This document shows positions 32,911 through 42,306 of a DNA stretch of 64,000 nt, one piece after another; the first letter of the stretch is position 1, and the number at the start of each line of letters is the position of its first letter. Source of the DNA: an uncultured Coxiella sp. (lineage in GTDB: Bacteria; Pseudomonadota; Gammaproteobacteria; Coxiellales; Coxiellaceae); assembly GCA_902623005.1 (NCBI GenBank), contig CACNSC010000004.1, positions 58,439 through 122,438 of the forward strand. Direction: 5' to 3'. The translations under genes were made by a program, and so were the position numbers. Below the pieces are notes generated by a model. It was not told the origin of the DNA and searched no databases. It saw only the letters and a list, made by a program, of their open reading frames with translations.

Positions 32911-34287
32911 TTAACCTAATGGCGGCAGCTTGTCGATCATGTCAGGAGGTAATTGACCCTCGAGATGTTTCAGTCGTTTCTGCATTTTGTTGCCCTTAAA
33001 GCGTTTGATCATTTTTTGCATTTGTGTGAACTGTTTCGTCAGTTTACCAATGTCTTGCAAGGTCGTACCTGAGCCGGCAGCAATGCGTTTTTTTCGCGAG
33101 CCGTTTAATACGGCAGGAAAGCTGCGCTCTTGTGGTGTCATCGATTGAATAATTGCCTCCATCTTGGAGAGTGTTTTTTCGTCCATCATGTCTTGAGCAG
33201 CCTGAGGCACTTTAGCCATACCCGGCAGTTTGCCGAGCATCGATTGCATGCCACCCATTTTTTTCATTTGTAATAGCTGTGTCAGGAAATCATTGAAATC
33301 AAAGCGTTTACCTTTTTGTAACTTTTTGGCAAGTTTATCAGCCTCTTTCTTGTCAACTTTGGATTCTGCTTCTTCGACCAGTGAAACAATATCACCCATA
33401 CCCAAAATACGGGAGGCCATACGTTCAGGGTGGAACACCTCAAGTGCATCAATTTTCTCACCAACACCCAAAAACTTAATGGGCTTGCCGGTAATCATAC
33501 GCATGGAAAGTGCAGCACCACCGCGCGCATCACCATCGGCTTTGGTTAGCACGACACCAGAGAGTTCTAGCGATTCATTAAATGTTTTTGCAATATTCGC
33601 AGCATCTTGTCCTGTCATGCTATCGACCACTAATAACGTTTCAGTGGGTTCGCTGATTTTACTAATCTGCTTGAGTTCGCTCATCAATTTGTCGTCGATA
33701 TGTAAGCGACCTGCAGTATCAATGATGAGGACATCATTGAATTGTTGTTTAGCTTGCTTTAATGCGCCTTTGACAATCTTCTCAGGACTTTGTTTGGGGT
33801 TACTGGGGAAAAAGTCTGCATTGATTTGTTGACACAGGGTCTCGAGTTGGTCGATCGCTGCTGGACGATAAATATCAGCAGAGGTAAGCATGACTTTTTT
33901 CTGATGCTTTTCCTGCAGAAAATTGGCGAGCTTCGCTGCCGTGGTGGTCTTACCCGAGCCCTGAAGGCCTGCCATCAAAATTACAACAGGAGGCTGTGCG
34001 CTAAGAGAAAGCTCACTTTGTTGATCGCCGAGGATCGAGGTCAGCTCATCAGAGACAATTTTAACAAAGGCATCACCAACTCGAACTTGTGACGTGGTGG
34101 TTTGTCCTAATGCTTTGTCCTCGATATCGCTAATGAATTGTTTGACAACAGACAATGCAACATCGGCTTCAATCAATGCTTTACGAACCGTCTGTAAGGT
34201 ATCCTTGACATTGGTGCTGGTTATTTTTTTGTTACCGCGCAAGCTATTTAAAGACTGACTCAGGCGCTCAGATAGATTCTTAAACAT
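32911..34287 (-). CDS. ffh: Signal recognition particle protein Ffh
   Basis: About 458 residues. N-domain MFKNLSERLSQSLNSLRG; G-domain GLQGSGKTTTAAKLA, DTAGRLHID and TKADGDARGG; C-terminal M-domain rich in methionine (LLQMKKMGGMQSMLGKLPGM; QKMIKRFKGNKMQKRLK) that binds 4.5S RNA and signal peptides. An upstream ATG at 34326 would add 13 residues that Ffh lacks; ATG 34287 matches the family N-terminus. It targets membrane proteins cotranslationally to FtsY. Confidence 0.97.
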   Translation of the reverse strand: MFKNLSERLSQSLNSLRGNKKITSTNVKDTLQTVRKALIEADVALSVVKQFISDIEDKALGQTTTSQVRVGDAFVKIVSDELTSILGDQQSELSLSAQPPVVILMAGLQGSGKTTTAAKLANFLQEKHQKKVMLTSADIYRPAAIDQLETLCQQINADFFPSNPKQSPEKIVKGALKQAKQQFNDVLIIDTAGRLHIDDKLMSELKQISKISEPTETLLVVDSMTGQDAANIAKTFNESLELSGVVLTKADGDARGGAALSMRMITGKPIKFLGVGEKIDALEVFHPERMASRILGMGDIVSLVEEAESKVDKKEADKLAKKLQKGKRFDFNDFLTQLLQMKKMGGMQSMLGKLPGMAKVPQAAQDMMDEKTLSKMEAIIQSMTPQERSFPAVLNGSRKKRIAAGSGTTLQDIGKLTKQFTQMQKMIKRFKGNKMQKRLKHLEGQLPPDMIDKLPPLG

Positions 34288-34437
34288 GGGTTTTCTCGAT
34301 ACGTAGCCAAAAATTGGTCGAAGCATTATAGCGCGAATAATCCCAAGGGCAATGATTGCATCTACAGCATAGGTTACCTATGCTTAACACATCGTCGGTT
34401 TAAAAGTTTGAATAAGTCTTAGTACGGGGTTTTAATC

Positions 34438-35712
34438 TTGGGATTTTACGGGTTACTCATATTGGTTGCCTTGTTGGTTTTGGTATCGGCTTTTTTTTCT
34501 GGGTCAGAGACCGGTGTTATGGCGGTGAATCGTTATCGACTTCGACACCTCTCGAAACAGGGTAATAAAAAGGCTAGGCGAGTCAGCCGACTACTTAAGC
34601 GTCCTGATCGTGTCTTGGGCATTATTCTGATTGGCAATACGCTTTGTAACATCTTAGCGTCAGCCGTAATGACCTATTGGGCAATTAACTATATGCCTGA
34701 TCTAAACATGATTGTTGCCTCTTTGCTTTTAACGATACTGATTTTAATTTTTGCAGAGACAGCGCCCAAAACGTTGGCGGCTTTGTACCCGCAGCAAGTA
34801 GCATTCTTTGTGTCGGGTATTTTACAGGCGTTACTAAAGCTATTTTATCCATTGGTCGTGTTGGTCAATACGGTTGCGAACCTACTGTTGCGCTGTTTTC
34901 GTGTCAAGCTATCTCACGGTATCGTAGAGCCGATGTCGGTGGCAGAGTTACGCAGCGTAGTTCTCGATGCCAAAGGCAAAATTGCACCAAACTACCAACA
35001 AATGTTACTGCGAATTTTGGCGCTTGAGCGGGTTACCGTGGCTGATGTGCTGGTGCCTAGGCATGACATCTACGGTATAGACTTAAACGATGATTGGCAT
35101 ACCATCAAACAACAGATTATTGACTGCCCACACACGCATTTAGTGATTTACCGCGGTGACATCGATCAAGTTGAGGGTATGTTGAGTCAGCGTAAAGTCT
35201 CAGCATTGTTGTTGCGTGATGAGGTATCGGCATCAGATTTAATATCAGTGTGTGAGTCAGTCTATTTTATTCCGGAGACAGCACTGTTGAATCGACAATT
35301 AATACATTTCCAAGATAAGCAGCGCTCGGTCGGCCTGGTGGTTGATGAGTACGGCGATTTGGTGGGGTTGGTAACACTAAGAGATATTATCGAAGAAGTA
35401 GTGGGTGAGTTTGTATTGGACACAGAGAACGAGACGATCCAGGTTAAGCCGCAAAAAAACGGTAGTGTACTAGTGGATGGTCACATTGCATTGCGCGAAT
35501 TAAATCGACAAATGCATTGGTCACTCCCAGTCGATGGTGCTAGAACATTGAGTGGTTTGGTGATTGATCATTTAGAAAGTATTCCGCAGAGCAAGGTCGG
35601 TTGTCGCATTGGCGGCTACCCGATGGAGGTTGTTGAAATAGATGGCAATACCGTGAGTCTCGTCTGCGTTTGGCCTGAGCTGATGATAGAAAATACCATC
35701 ACAGAAGAATAA
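34438..35712 (+). CDS. CNNM/CorC-family membrane protein (YfjD-type)
   Basis: 424 residues: N-terminal DUF21 membrane domain (SAFFSGSETGVMAVNRYRLR), a CBS pair (VADVLVPRHDIYGID; VDEYGDLVGLVTLRDIIEEV), and a C-terminal CorC/HlyC domain (VDGHIALRELNRQM). The family is linked to magnesium and divalent-cation export or sensing. It starts with TTG 34438. Location beside ffh matches E. coli yfjD. Stop and next start overlap (TAATG). Confidence 0.9.
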   Translation: MGFYGLLILVALLVLVSAFFSGSETGVMAVNRYRLRHLSKQGNKKARRVSRLLKRPDRVLGIILIGNTLCNILASAVMTYWAINYMPDLNMIVASLLLTILILIFAETAPKTLAALYPQQVAFFVSGILQALLKLFYPLVVLVNTVANLLLRCFRVKLSHGIVEPMSVAELRSVVLDAKGKIAPNYQQMLLRILALERVTVADVLVPRHDIYGIDLNDDWHTIKQQIIDCPHTHLVIYRGDIDQVEGMLSQRKVSALLLRDEVSASDLISVCESVYFIPETALLNRQLIHFQDKQRSVGLVVDEYGDLVGLVTLRDIIEEVVGEFVLDTENETIQVKPQKNGSVLVDGHIALRELNRQMHWSLPVDGARTLSGLVIDHLESIPQSKVGCRIGGYPMEVVEIDGNTVSLVCVWPELMIENTITEE

Positions 35713-36182
35713 TGAATCACAAACAGGCTAGCGGATTTTCGTTGCTTGAAACGATGTTGGTATTAGCGCTTATTAGCTGGTTATTATTTGCAGCGACACC
35801 GAGCATGAGCGATCTGCTGCAACAATTTGAAATCCGAGTCACAACCCATCGTTTATTATCTGGGATTCGTATGGCAAGAATGCTTGCGGTGAGTTATCAA
35901 GCCGACATGGTTTTGTGTGGCCATGGTAGGACTGCTCATTGGAATAAAGGCTGGGAGATCTATGATTCCTCGGGCGCTGTGTTAAGACGATACCCAGCCT
36001 TAAATGCTCAGCTATCCATGTCGTGGCGAGGTGGCTTTGGTGCCAAATCTTGTTTACTTTTTAGATCGGAGGGATTTACCCCCGGGCACCAAGGTAAGTT
36101 TTCAATTTGGAGCTTGAATCATCATTTTCATAAGCAAATTAACGTGACACGCACAGGAACGGCGCGGCTGCTTGAGTCCTAA
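35712..36182 (+). CDS. Orphan type IV pseudopilin (GspH/FimT-like)
   Basis: 156 residues with an N-terminal prepilin peptidase site, SGFSLLETMLVLALISWLL: Gly8, Phe at +1 and Glu at +5, followed by a hydrophobic helix. A beta-rich C-terminal part (LCGHGRTAHWNKGWEIYDSS) resembles GspH/FimT minor pseudopilins. It lies between the CNNM gene (overlapping TAATG) and adk (83-base gap), away from any pilus or type II secretion cluster. Confidence 0.85.
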   Translation: MNHKQASGFSLLETMLVLALISWLLFAATPSMSDLLQQFEIRVTTHRLLSGIRMARMLAVSYQADMVLCGHGRTAHWNKGWEIYDSSGAVLRRYPALNAQLSMSWRGGFGAKSCLLFRSEGFTPGHQGKFSIWSLNHHFHKQINVTRTGTARLLES

Positions 36183-36265
36183 GGTGAATGAATAGGATCT
36201 TATCTGGACAGGGAGGGCATAATCCGGTAAAAAATGCGCTGTCTTTTTTATTGAGGAGTCGCTGC

Positions 36266-36934
36266 ATGCGAATCGTGTTACTGGGGCCACCGGGGTCGGG
36301 TAAGGGAACTCAGGCTGAGCTATTAAGTCAGCGACTGGGGTTACCAAACGTTTCCACAGGCGAAATATTGCGTGCAGCTGTCAAAGCACAAACTGCTCTG
36401 GGCGTGCAAATTGCATCGATCATGAAAAGCGGTTCATTAGTGTCTGACGAGATCGTCGTTGCTTTGGTGCATGAACGACTCGCACAAGCAGATTGCGAGA
36501 AGGGCGTATTGCTTGATGGATTTCCGCGCACTGTGGCGCAAGCCGAAGCGCTACGGGCAGGCGGTGTTGATATCGACTGTGTTATCGAGTTACAAGTCCC
36601 CAATGAGCAAATTGTTGAACGGATGTCTGGTCGTCGTGTGCATGCCAGTTCTGGTCGTGTCTACCACATTAAACATAAACCACCCCAACAGCCGGGTATT
36701 GACGATATTACTGGCGAGCCTCTAGAACAAAGAGACGATGACCTCGAGGAGACGGTGCGCCATCGCTTACAGGTTTATGCTAAACAAACTGCGCCGGTCA
36801 TCAACTATTACCAACAACAAAATCAACTCTCTGATTTGACCTACCTAACAATTGACGCAGTGGGTACAGTAGATGATGTTAGGCAGCGCATGATGTCAGC
36901 AATGATGGACTCAGATTTCGCTGTGCTTGAGTGA
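36266..36934 (+). CDS. adk: Adenylate kinase
   Basis: 222 residues: MRIVLLGPPGSGKGTQAELL (P-loop), ISTGE-like VSTGEILRAAV, GFPRTVAQAEAL, and a long LID (RRVHASSGRVYHIKHKPPQ). TGAGGAG at 36252-36258 supports ATG 36266; an upstream frame to 36188 would add 26 unrelated residues. It equilibrates ATP, ADP and AMP. Confidence 0.97.
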   Translation: MRIVLLGPPGSGKGTQAELLSQRLGLPNVSTGEILRAAVKAQTALGVQIASIMKSGSLVSDEIVVALVHERLAQADCEKGVLLDGFPRTVAQAEALRAGGVDIDCVIELQVPNEQIVERMSGRRVHASSGRVYHIKHKPPQQPGIDDITGEPLEQRDDDLEETVRHRLQVYAKQTAPVINYYQQQNQLSDLTYLTIDAVGTVDDVRQRMMSAMMDSDFAVLE

Positions 36935-37222
36935 TTGATGATTTAATTGCAGTGCCTGCCTCTGCCTTGCAACGATTTTGATGGGGCTGTCGGGTTGCGA
37001 GCGTTCTTAGTGCTTTTTGCTTCGTTACAGAAAAGCGGTTCATTTGATCTCGGTGTGATTAGTCAAGCGCGTTGCTGATTTTTGGTCAGCATCATCGGAT
37101 GAGCCAGCAGTTTTTTCTTAACAACTCATTATCTCGTTAACGATATGGGTGTTATTGAGTAAAATGTTATATTGTAATTGAGTTAATGTTCTTTAATCGT
37201 TAACAGCAGCGAGGGTGGTGCC
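36935..37222. other. Intergenic region between adk and orphan gene
   Basis: 288 bases without a gene. A weak 6-base-pair hairpin TGCTGA/TCAGCA near 37073-37091 and a T-run near 37111-37116 may end adk transcription. Two GTTAAC palindromes are near 37137 and 37200; the second is about 20 bases before the next gene. No firm promoter assigned. Confidence 0.35.
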
Positions 37223-39211
37223 ATGTTTAAACTTGAAAACTACATCACAACGGACACGGTTGATTTTATCAGTAATCTGACTGAAAAGGCTGCTACCGAC
37301 CCCTCTAATGCGCTAGGGTTCCACTCCCGACTATTTGATCACGTGATTCCTCTACCTTCTTCCGCCCTGGTCTTTGAATACGCTAGTTTTGCTTGTGAAG
37401 CGGAGTCCAATCGTGAGGAGTGGCTGCAGCGCTGCCTCGCTGAAGGCATCCTCAATATCTTCGATGAATCGGGTGATCTCAAGGCCACAGTGCGTAATCG
37501 GTTGCAACGATTGTCAGGCTTAGGTGCGGATAAGCTTGATGAATGGTTGTACCAAGGGTTGTCAAAAAACGCTGTCCACATGCAGTGGCTGAGTGCCTAT
37601 GTTTTAAGTATTTGTGATAGAGCTTACCGAGTGCTGCCAGAGGGCTTTATGACTTGTCCGAATGATGTTGATCCTGAGGAGTTCCTTCCTGCGACAACCA
37701 GTCAATGGATTATGGCCACCTTGAAAGATCATTGTGCCTGCCCTGAGCGATTCTCCCCGATGGTGCGACGAGCATTCACGGACCATAGAACACAACAGGA
37801 CACGGAGCTTGTAGAGTATTGGTACCGTGCTCAGCGATGCGCGCAACGCGTTGAAAAAGGCGCGTCGGCTCAAGTGGCGTATATGCAAGCAGTGATGCAG
37901 TTACAATCAACCTTATTGTTGAGTTTATCGGAACGTGTTGGCGATAAGGTATCGGCTGATGCGTTGGCTGATGAATATAATCGCATCGCCAATCTGGCGG
38001 GTAAAATTGTGGTGTCTGAGGAGCAGGCAACAGTCATTTCGAGGTTATGGTATTCGCTGAATAGCTTTGATCATAGAGATGATGATAATTTCATCGAAAA
38101 ATTAAGGCAGCCTCGTCAAGTGTTACGTCAGTACTATCAAGATGCAAAGCTCAATCTTTCTTCTCAGTTGGGGTGTTTTGAAAAGGCGTCGATGGATTTC
38201 TCATTTTTTGGTTTGAAGCGTTCAGGCAATGAGGCTGGTGATGATTCAAGACTGGTTATTGATGTATCGGAAAAAAATGCATTAATGGGGCCAGTTAGTA
38301 AGGTCTTGACGCAACATGTTCAATCACAAAATTTTTCGACGTGGAGTATTAATAAGCAGCCGGTAACTGGGCGTTGGCTGTATCAATTATGGCGTCTAAT
38401 CTTACCGCAAACCCACAGTTTTCGTCTGCAAATGGCAGCACATGATTTGGCCGAGATGAAATGTGCTCGTGGCGAGACCGAGAAAGATTTCCAGTTACGT
38501 CGGCTTAAGGTTATGCAAGATCTGGTCTATCTTAGTGAGCGATGGTTGTCGCGCCATGAGACGCTCGATACCTGGCAGAAGCTGTGTGGCACTCATGAAC
38601 GCTTGATATCAATCATGACATTGCGTCAGCAGTTGGATGAGAGAATATTAGAGGTCATGGAGATAATCGATCAGATCCAAGACCAAGAGCGGATTCAGCA
38701 TGCTGAAGCGCGCAGTAAAGCGATGGCCGATGATTCACGACGCGGTGTCGAAATTGAAATGCGCGAGTACAGCTCATCAGACACGTATTCCCGCTCTACT
38801 GTTGCAGCAAGATTACCCTCGGAAAATCATGCGGGTACACGTTCATATCATCGAGTCCGGCGGAACAATACTAATCGGGATCAAAGTGATGGGGTCAAAC
38901 ATTCAACAACTAATGCATCAGCCAAATCATCATCGGTAAAACACGTAACAAACTTCGGCCTAATATTTTTTGGCTGTTTTTTATTGTCATACTTGGCTCG
39001 ATACATGCCGCACCCGCACGTTGGACATTTCACTGGACTAATGATGCGATTAGGTTTTTCAAGCCTCCCTGCCGTGGCTTACTCAAGCGGTATTTTGTCT
39101 CAACTGTCTCTTTGGCGAAATCAAGTTAGTCATAGCAGTCAGTCTGTCAGCCATGATCAGGCAGCAGATGAAACAGTTACACCTCAGGCTAGTCGGCGAC
39201 CTGAAGTGTAA
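37223..39211 (+). CDS. Large orphan protein with C-terminal membrane segments
   Basis: 662 residues, not recognised. GAGGGTGG precedes ATG 37223. There is no signal peptide. The first about 480 residues are helical and charged, with a likely coiled coil near 455-500 (LRQQLDERILEVMEIIDQIQ). A serine- and arginine-rich disordered stretch follows (RSTVAARLPSENHAGTRSYH), then a membrane segment at about 577-595 (FGLIFFGCFLLSYLARYM) and a weaker hydrophobic stretch to 626, ending in a polar tail. Layout resembles cytoplasmic proteins anchored by C-terminal helices, including some secreted effectors, but I see no named domain. Its GC content is close to the chromosomal blocks. Confidence 0.7.
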   Translation: MFKLENYITTDTVDFISNLTEKAATDPSNALGFHSRLFDHVIPLPSSALVFEYASFACEAESNREEWLQRCLAEGILNIFDESGDLKATVRNRLQRLSGLGADKLDEWLYQGLSKNAVHMQWLSAYVLSICDRAYRVLPEGFMTCPNDVDPEEFLPATTSQWIMATLKDHCACPERFSPMVRRAFTDHRTQQDTELVEYWYRAQRCAQRVEKGASAQVAYMQAVMQLQSTLLLSLSERVGDKVSADALADEYNRIANLAGKIVVSEEQATVISRLWYSLNSFDHRDDDNFIEKLRQPRQVLRQYYQDAKLNLSSQLGCFEKASMDFSFFGLKRSGNEAGDDSRLVIDVSEKNALMGPVSKVLTQHVQSQNFSTWSINKQPVTGRWLYQLWRLILPQTHSFRLQMAAHDLAEMKCARGETEKDFQLRRLKVMQDLVYLSERWLSRHETLDTWQKLCGTHERLISIMTLRQQLDERILEVMEIIDQIQDQERIQHAEARSKAMADDSRRGVEIEMREYSSSDTYSRSTVAARLPSENHAGTRSYHRVRRNNTNRDQSDGVKHSTTNASAKSSSVKHVTNFGLIFFGCFLLSYLARYMPHPHVGHFTGLMMRLGFSSLPAVAYSSGILSQLSLWRNQVSHSSQSVSHDQAADETVTPQASRRPEV

Positions 39212-40358
39212 CTATTTTGAAAAAATCCCAGCGCTAAAAGATTTGCTGATACTATTTGATCGACTGATCAAGTCATGTTTCATGTGCTCTTAAATAGCAA
39301 AGAGTTAGGGCAATACGATATTGCCGTCTATTTTTTGGCACCACAGTGAATTAAGTCCGATATGTTGCTTGACTCTAAAAAGCTATACGGCACTGGCCAA
39401 CAAGGTTAGAACGCCAAGCGTAAAGAGTACACCGTAAATACCAAACAGCTTCACCATTGACTCGAGCCAATGCAAGCGGCATAACTCTTTTTAGCCAATT
39501 AAAGACATTATGGCTATTGATTTTAAAATGCCTCAGTAATAAAAAAGATTAATAAAAGTCAAACCTGATTTGTGCCAAGATCGATCCGTTTGATTTATTG
39601 GATTTATGGTTATATCGAGATAGTAAATTACTGTTTGCTAAAATAGTCCGAGACGGCCAACTTTGAAATTCACTGTAATAGAAAGATAGGCAACAAATAT
39701 CGCTTCTTGCTGAGTGGCCAATAAGGATTTACTGGCAATAAGAAACGAAGTAACAATCGCAAAAGAAATGATGGTCATCGAGCGTGAGAGAAATGGTTTG
39801 CCAGCGGCGTTGAGAAAACTCATAAATTACCAAAAAAGGTGAGAAACATAGACCAAGTAATAATGAGTGAGTTTCTACCCTATAAGATGTTGAAAAAGAA
39901 ATGATAAAGGCAAATAAAATGACTGAGTATAAACTAAATCTAATAATACGAACGTTAAATAGCTATTGATGGATTGAGTGGTTGCTTTAAGCAGATGAAT
40001 CAATATGAAAAACAAAGCGATCTTGTCCTGCTAAAAGTATCAAGCTAATAAAGTATGCGGTCGAAAAGAAAGTTGAGGTCTCGCTGACTTGCGCTGGATC
40101 ACCTAATAATTTTGCCAGTGCTCCAAAGAAAATAATTAGAGAGTAACACTGTAATGTTGCAAATGAAATTCGCTTTAAAAGAGATGCTGGATCAACATAA
40201 TCGAAATGCTGTTCCGTAAAAATAGTCATAAGTTGTTCGTCCATTCGAGTTCATTACGACAGCTAACTTCGCCTCATTTGAGCGAAATCAACTCAGTTGA
40301 AGGAATCCATCTGAGTCGCTATGCTTAGTTTTCTCAGAGGTAATTCAGGGGTTTTTCG
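39212..40358. other. Gene-poor region between orphan gene and aldo/keto reductase
   Basis: 1147 bases with no convincing intact gene. Most of it is covered by the degenerate minus-strand membrane-protein reading frames annotated at 39386-40244. The first about 170 bases (39212-39385) and the last 114 show nothing identifiable. Confidence 0.5.
39386..40244 (-). pseudogene. Decayed polytopic membrane protein gene(s)
   Basis: Minus strand. A first frame (40244-39987) encodes 85 residues starting MDEQLMTIFTEQHFDYV with two hydrophobic stretches. Next, an open stretch without start (about 39950-39720) reads FSLYSVILFAFIISFSTSYR. A third frame from 39823 encodes 60 hydrophobic residues (IISFAIVTSFLIASKSLL), stops at 39638, and the same frame continues past two more stops to a helix VKLFGIYGVLFTLGVLTLLA ending at 39386. 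Membrane-like pieces in several frames with internal stops suggest a degraded gene, though separate tiny proteins cannot be excluded. Family unknown. Confidence 0.45.
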
Positions 40359-41312
40359 ATGCGACAGGTTAAGTTAAACACGCAGCATTCAATGCCCGTA
40401 TTGGGGCTGGGGACATGGAAGACAAAGTCCTCAAAGGTCTATCAAGTCGTGCGTCATGCCATCGAATTGGGTTACCGCCACATTGATTGTGCGCCGATCT
40501 ATATGAACCAAGTGGAAGTTGGTCGGGCGCTTGAAGATGCTGTGCAGTCAGGGGATGTTACAAGAGATGAATTATGGATTACATCCAAGCTTTGGAATAC
40601 CTTTCATGCGCCAGATGCAGTATTGCCCGCACTGCAAGCAACATTAAAAGAGCTTAGGTTGGATTATCTCGATCTTTTCCTCATGCACTGGCCGGTTGCG
40701 ATGCGAGAGGGGTTAGGTTTTGATCATGCGCGATCAGGAGATGACTTTATTGCGCTTGAGACACTGCCATTGATTGATACTTGGCGTGCTATGGAGGCAA
40801 TACCGCAGCATCTTGTTCGCAGTATTGGAGTCTCAAATTTTTCGGTTAAAAAAATTGTTCAGTTGTGCCACGATGCGCGCGTTATCCCTGCAGTCAATCA
40901 GGTTGAATGTCATCCCTATTTGCAGCAAGAAGAGCTTTTCATGGCTTGTCAGCAACAGGGTATTCACCTCACCGCATATTCTCCTTTGGGCTCAGGCGAT
41001 CGACCTGACGTGATAAAACAAAGCGATGAACCGGTGGTATTGCGTAATCGCGAGATTAGACGCTACGCCACGCAGCAAGGTATGACCCCCGCGCAGTTAA
41101 TTTTAACCTGGCTGCAACAACGCGGTCTTTCAGTTATACCTAAGTCTTCGCATGCCGGTCGATTGCAGGAAAACCTCGCGTCAGCCAGTTTGGTTCTGCC
41201 AGAGAGTACCATGCGTGCTATTGCGAGTGTTAACCAAGATTACCGTTTGGTGTCGGGTGATTTTTTTTCACTTCCGGGTTCGCCATACAGCACTGCGTCA
41301 ATTTGGGATTAA
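40359..41312 (+). CDS. Aldo/keto reductase
   Basis: 317 residues. The catalytic Asp and Tyr are in YRHIDCAPIYMNQVEVG, the Lys in WITSKLW and the His in LFLMHWP; NADPH-side motifs include NQVECHPYLQQ and VIPKSS. The family reduces aldehydes and ketones with NADPH. AGGGG precedes ATG 40359. The specific substrate is not readable. It is convergent with map, 17 bases apart. Confidence 0.92.
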   Translation: MRQVKLNTQHSMPVLGLGTWKTKSSKVYQVVRHAIELGYRHIDCAPIYMNQVEVGRALEDAVQSGDVTRDELWITSKLWNTFHAPDAVLPALQATLKELRLDYLDLFLMHWPVAMREGLGFDHARSGDDFIALETLPLIDTWRAMEAIPQHLVRSIGVSNFSVKKIVQLCHDARVIPAVNQVECHPYLQQEELFMACQQQGIHLTAYSPLGSGDRPDVIKQSDEPVVLRNREIRRYATQQGMTPAQLILTWLQQRGLSVIPKSSHAGRLQENLASASLVLPESTMRAIASVNQDYRLVSGDFFSLPGSPYSTASIWD

Positions 41313-41329
41313 GTGTTATTCGATGAGTG

Positions 41330-42109
41330 TTATATGCCAGGAATCTCTTCGTTGCTGCGTTGTGTAAGCACTTCAACACCGCTCGCTGTCACAGCTAATG
41401 TATGCTCCCACTGAGCTGATAGCTTGCGGTCTTTGGTAACCACGGTCCAATCATCGTTGAGTAACTTAACATGACGCTTACCCAGATTAACCATGGGTTC
41501 AATAGTAAAGGTCATACCCTCTTGAAGCGTCAGTCCTGTTCCGGGTGTGCCGTAATGCAGAACTTGGATGGCGTCTTCGTGAAAAGTTGTGCCAATGCCG
41601 TGGCCACAATATTCTCTAACGATACTGTATCGATTTTTTTCCGCATGCGCTTGGATTGCAGCCCCGATATCGCCGAGCTGCACGCCAGGTTTTACCATGG
41701 CGATTCCTAGATACAGGCATTGCTGAGTGACATCAATTAAACGTTGGGCAAAGGGTGGTACCTGCCCAACCGTATACATCTTGCTCGTATCGCCGTGCCA
41801 GCCGTCTTTAATGACCGTGACATCAATGTTGACAATGTCGCCATTTTTCAGTGGCTTTTCGTTGGGTATACCGTGGCAAACTACCTGATTAACCGAGGTG
41901 CAGATAGAGCGTGGAAAGCCGCGGTAGTTAAGCGGAGCGGGAATGGCTTGCTGATGTTCCGTAATGTATTGATGACAAAGGTCATTTAGCATTTGAGTCG
42001 TTACCCCAGGCATGACATGGGGTTCGATCATTTCGAGAACGTCCGCGGCTAGTTTGCCGGCGATACGCATGCTTTTGAGGTCACTTTCTGACTTCAATTG
42101 GATAGCCAT
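41330..42109 (-). CDS. map: Methionine aminopeptidase type I
   Basis: 259 residues: MAIQLKSESDLKSMRIAGKL N-terminus, VCHGIPNEKPLKNGDIVNID, DTSKMYTVG, EYCGHGIGTTFHED and TIEPMVNLG carry the two Asp, His and two Glu metal ligands. ATG 42109 matches the family start; an upstream ATG (42175) adds 22 unlikely residues. Divergent from rpsB, as in E. coli. Confidence 0.97.
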   Translation of the reverse strand: MAIQLKSESDLKSMRIAGKLAADVLEMIEPHVMPGVTTQMLNDLCHQYITEHQQAIPAPLNYRGFPRSICTSVNQVVCHGIPNEKPLKNGDIVNIDVTVIKDGWHGDTSKMYTVGQVPPFAQRLIDVTQQCLYLGIAMVKPGVQLGDIGAAIQAHAEKNRYSIVREYCGHGIGTTFHEDAIQVLHYGTPGTGLTLQEGMTFTIEPMVNLGKRHVKLLNDDWTVVTKDRKLSAQWEHTLAVTASGVEVLTQRSNEEIPGI

Positions 42110-42120
42110 AGTCAATCTTG

Positions 42121-42149
42121 TTGTTGTGTGGAAGGGAGTATGGTATAAA
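42121..42149 (+). promoter_or_regulatory. Candidate promoter of rpsB-tsf
   Basis: TTGTTG (42121-42126), 17-base spacer, TATAAA (42144-42149). It would give a 5' leader of about 150 bases before the rpsB ATG. Long rpsB leaders are the target of S2 autoregulation in E. coli; I could not confirm the conserved S2-leader hairpins here. Confidence 0.5.
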
Positions 42150-42306
42150 GCATCGCTGTGTTTAGCAACCACCAAAGGTTGCTGTTCACAGATTTATTAA
42201 GTCACACAGTCCCTCAACGTTGCCTGGGGTGCCATACACTAGATGTGGTCAGGTTTCGGGAGCTGTGGAAGTTGCAATACTGCATAACCAACCCGGAGAA
42301 AACGCA

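Noticed and set aside
33230..33832. Long plus-strand frame over ffh
   Set aside because: Fully antisense to ffh, no ribosome site, low-complexity serine/leucine composition; shadow of a conserved gene.
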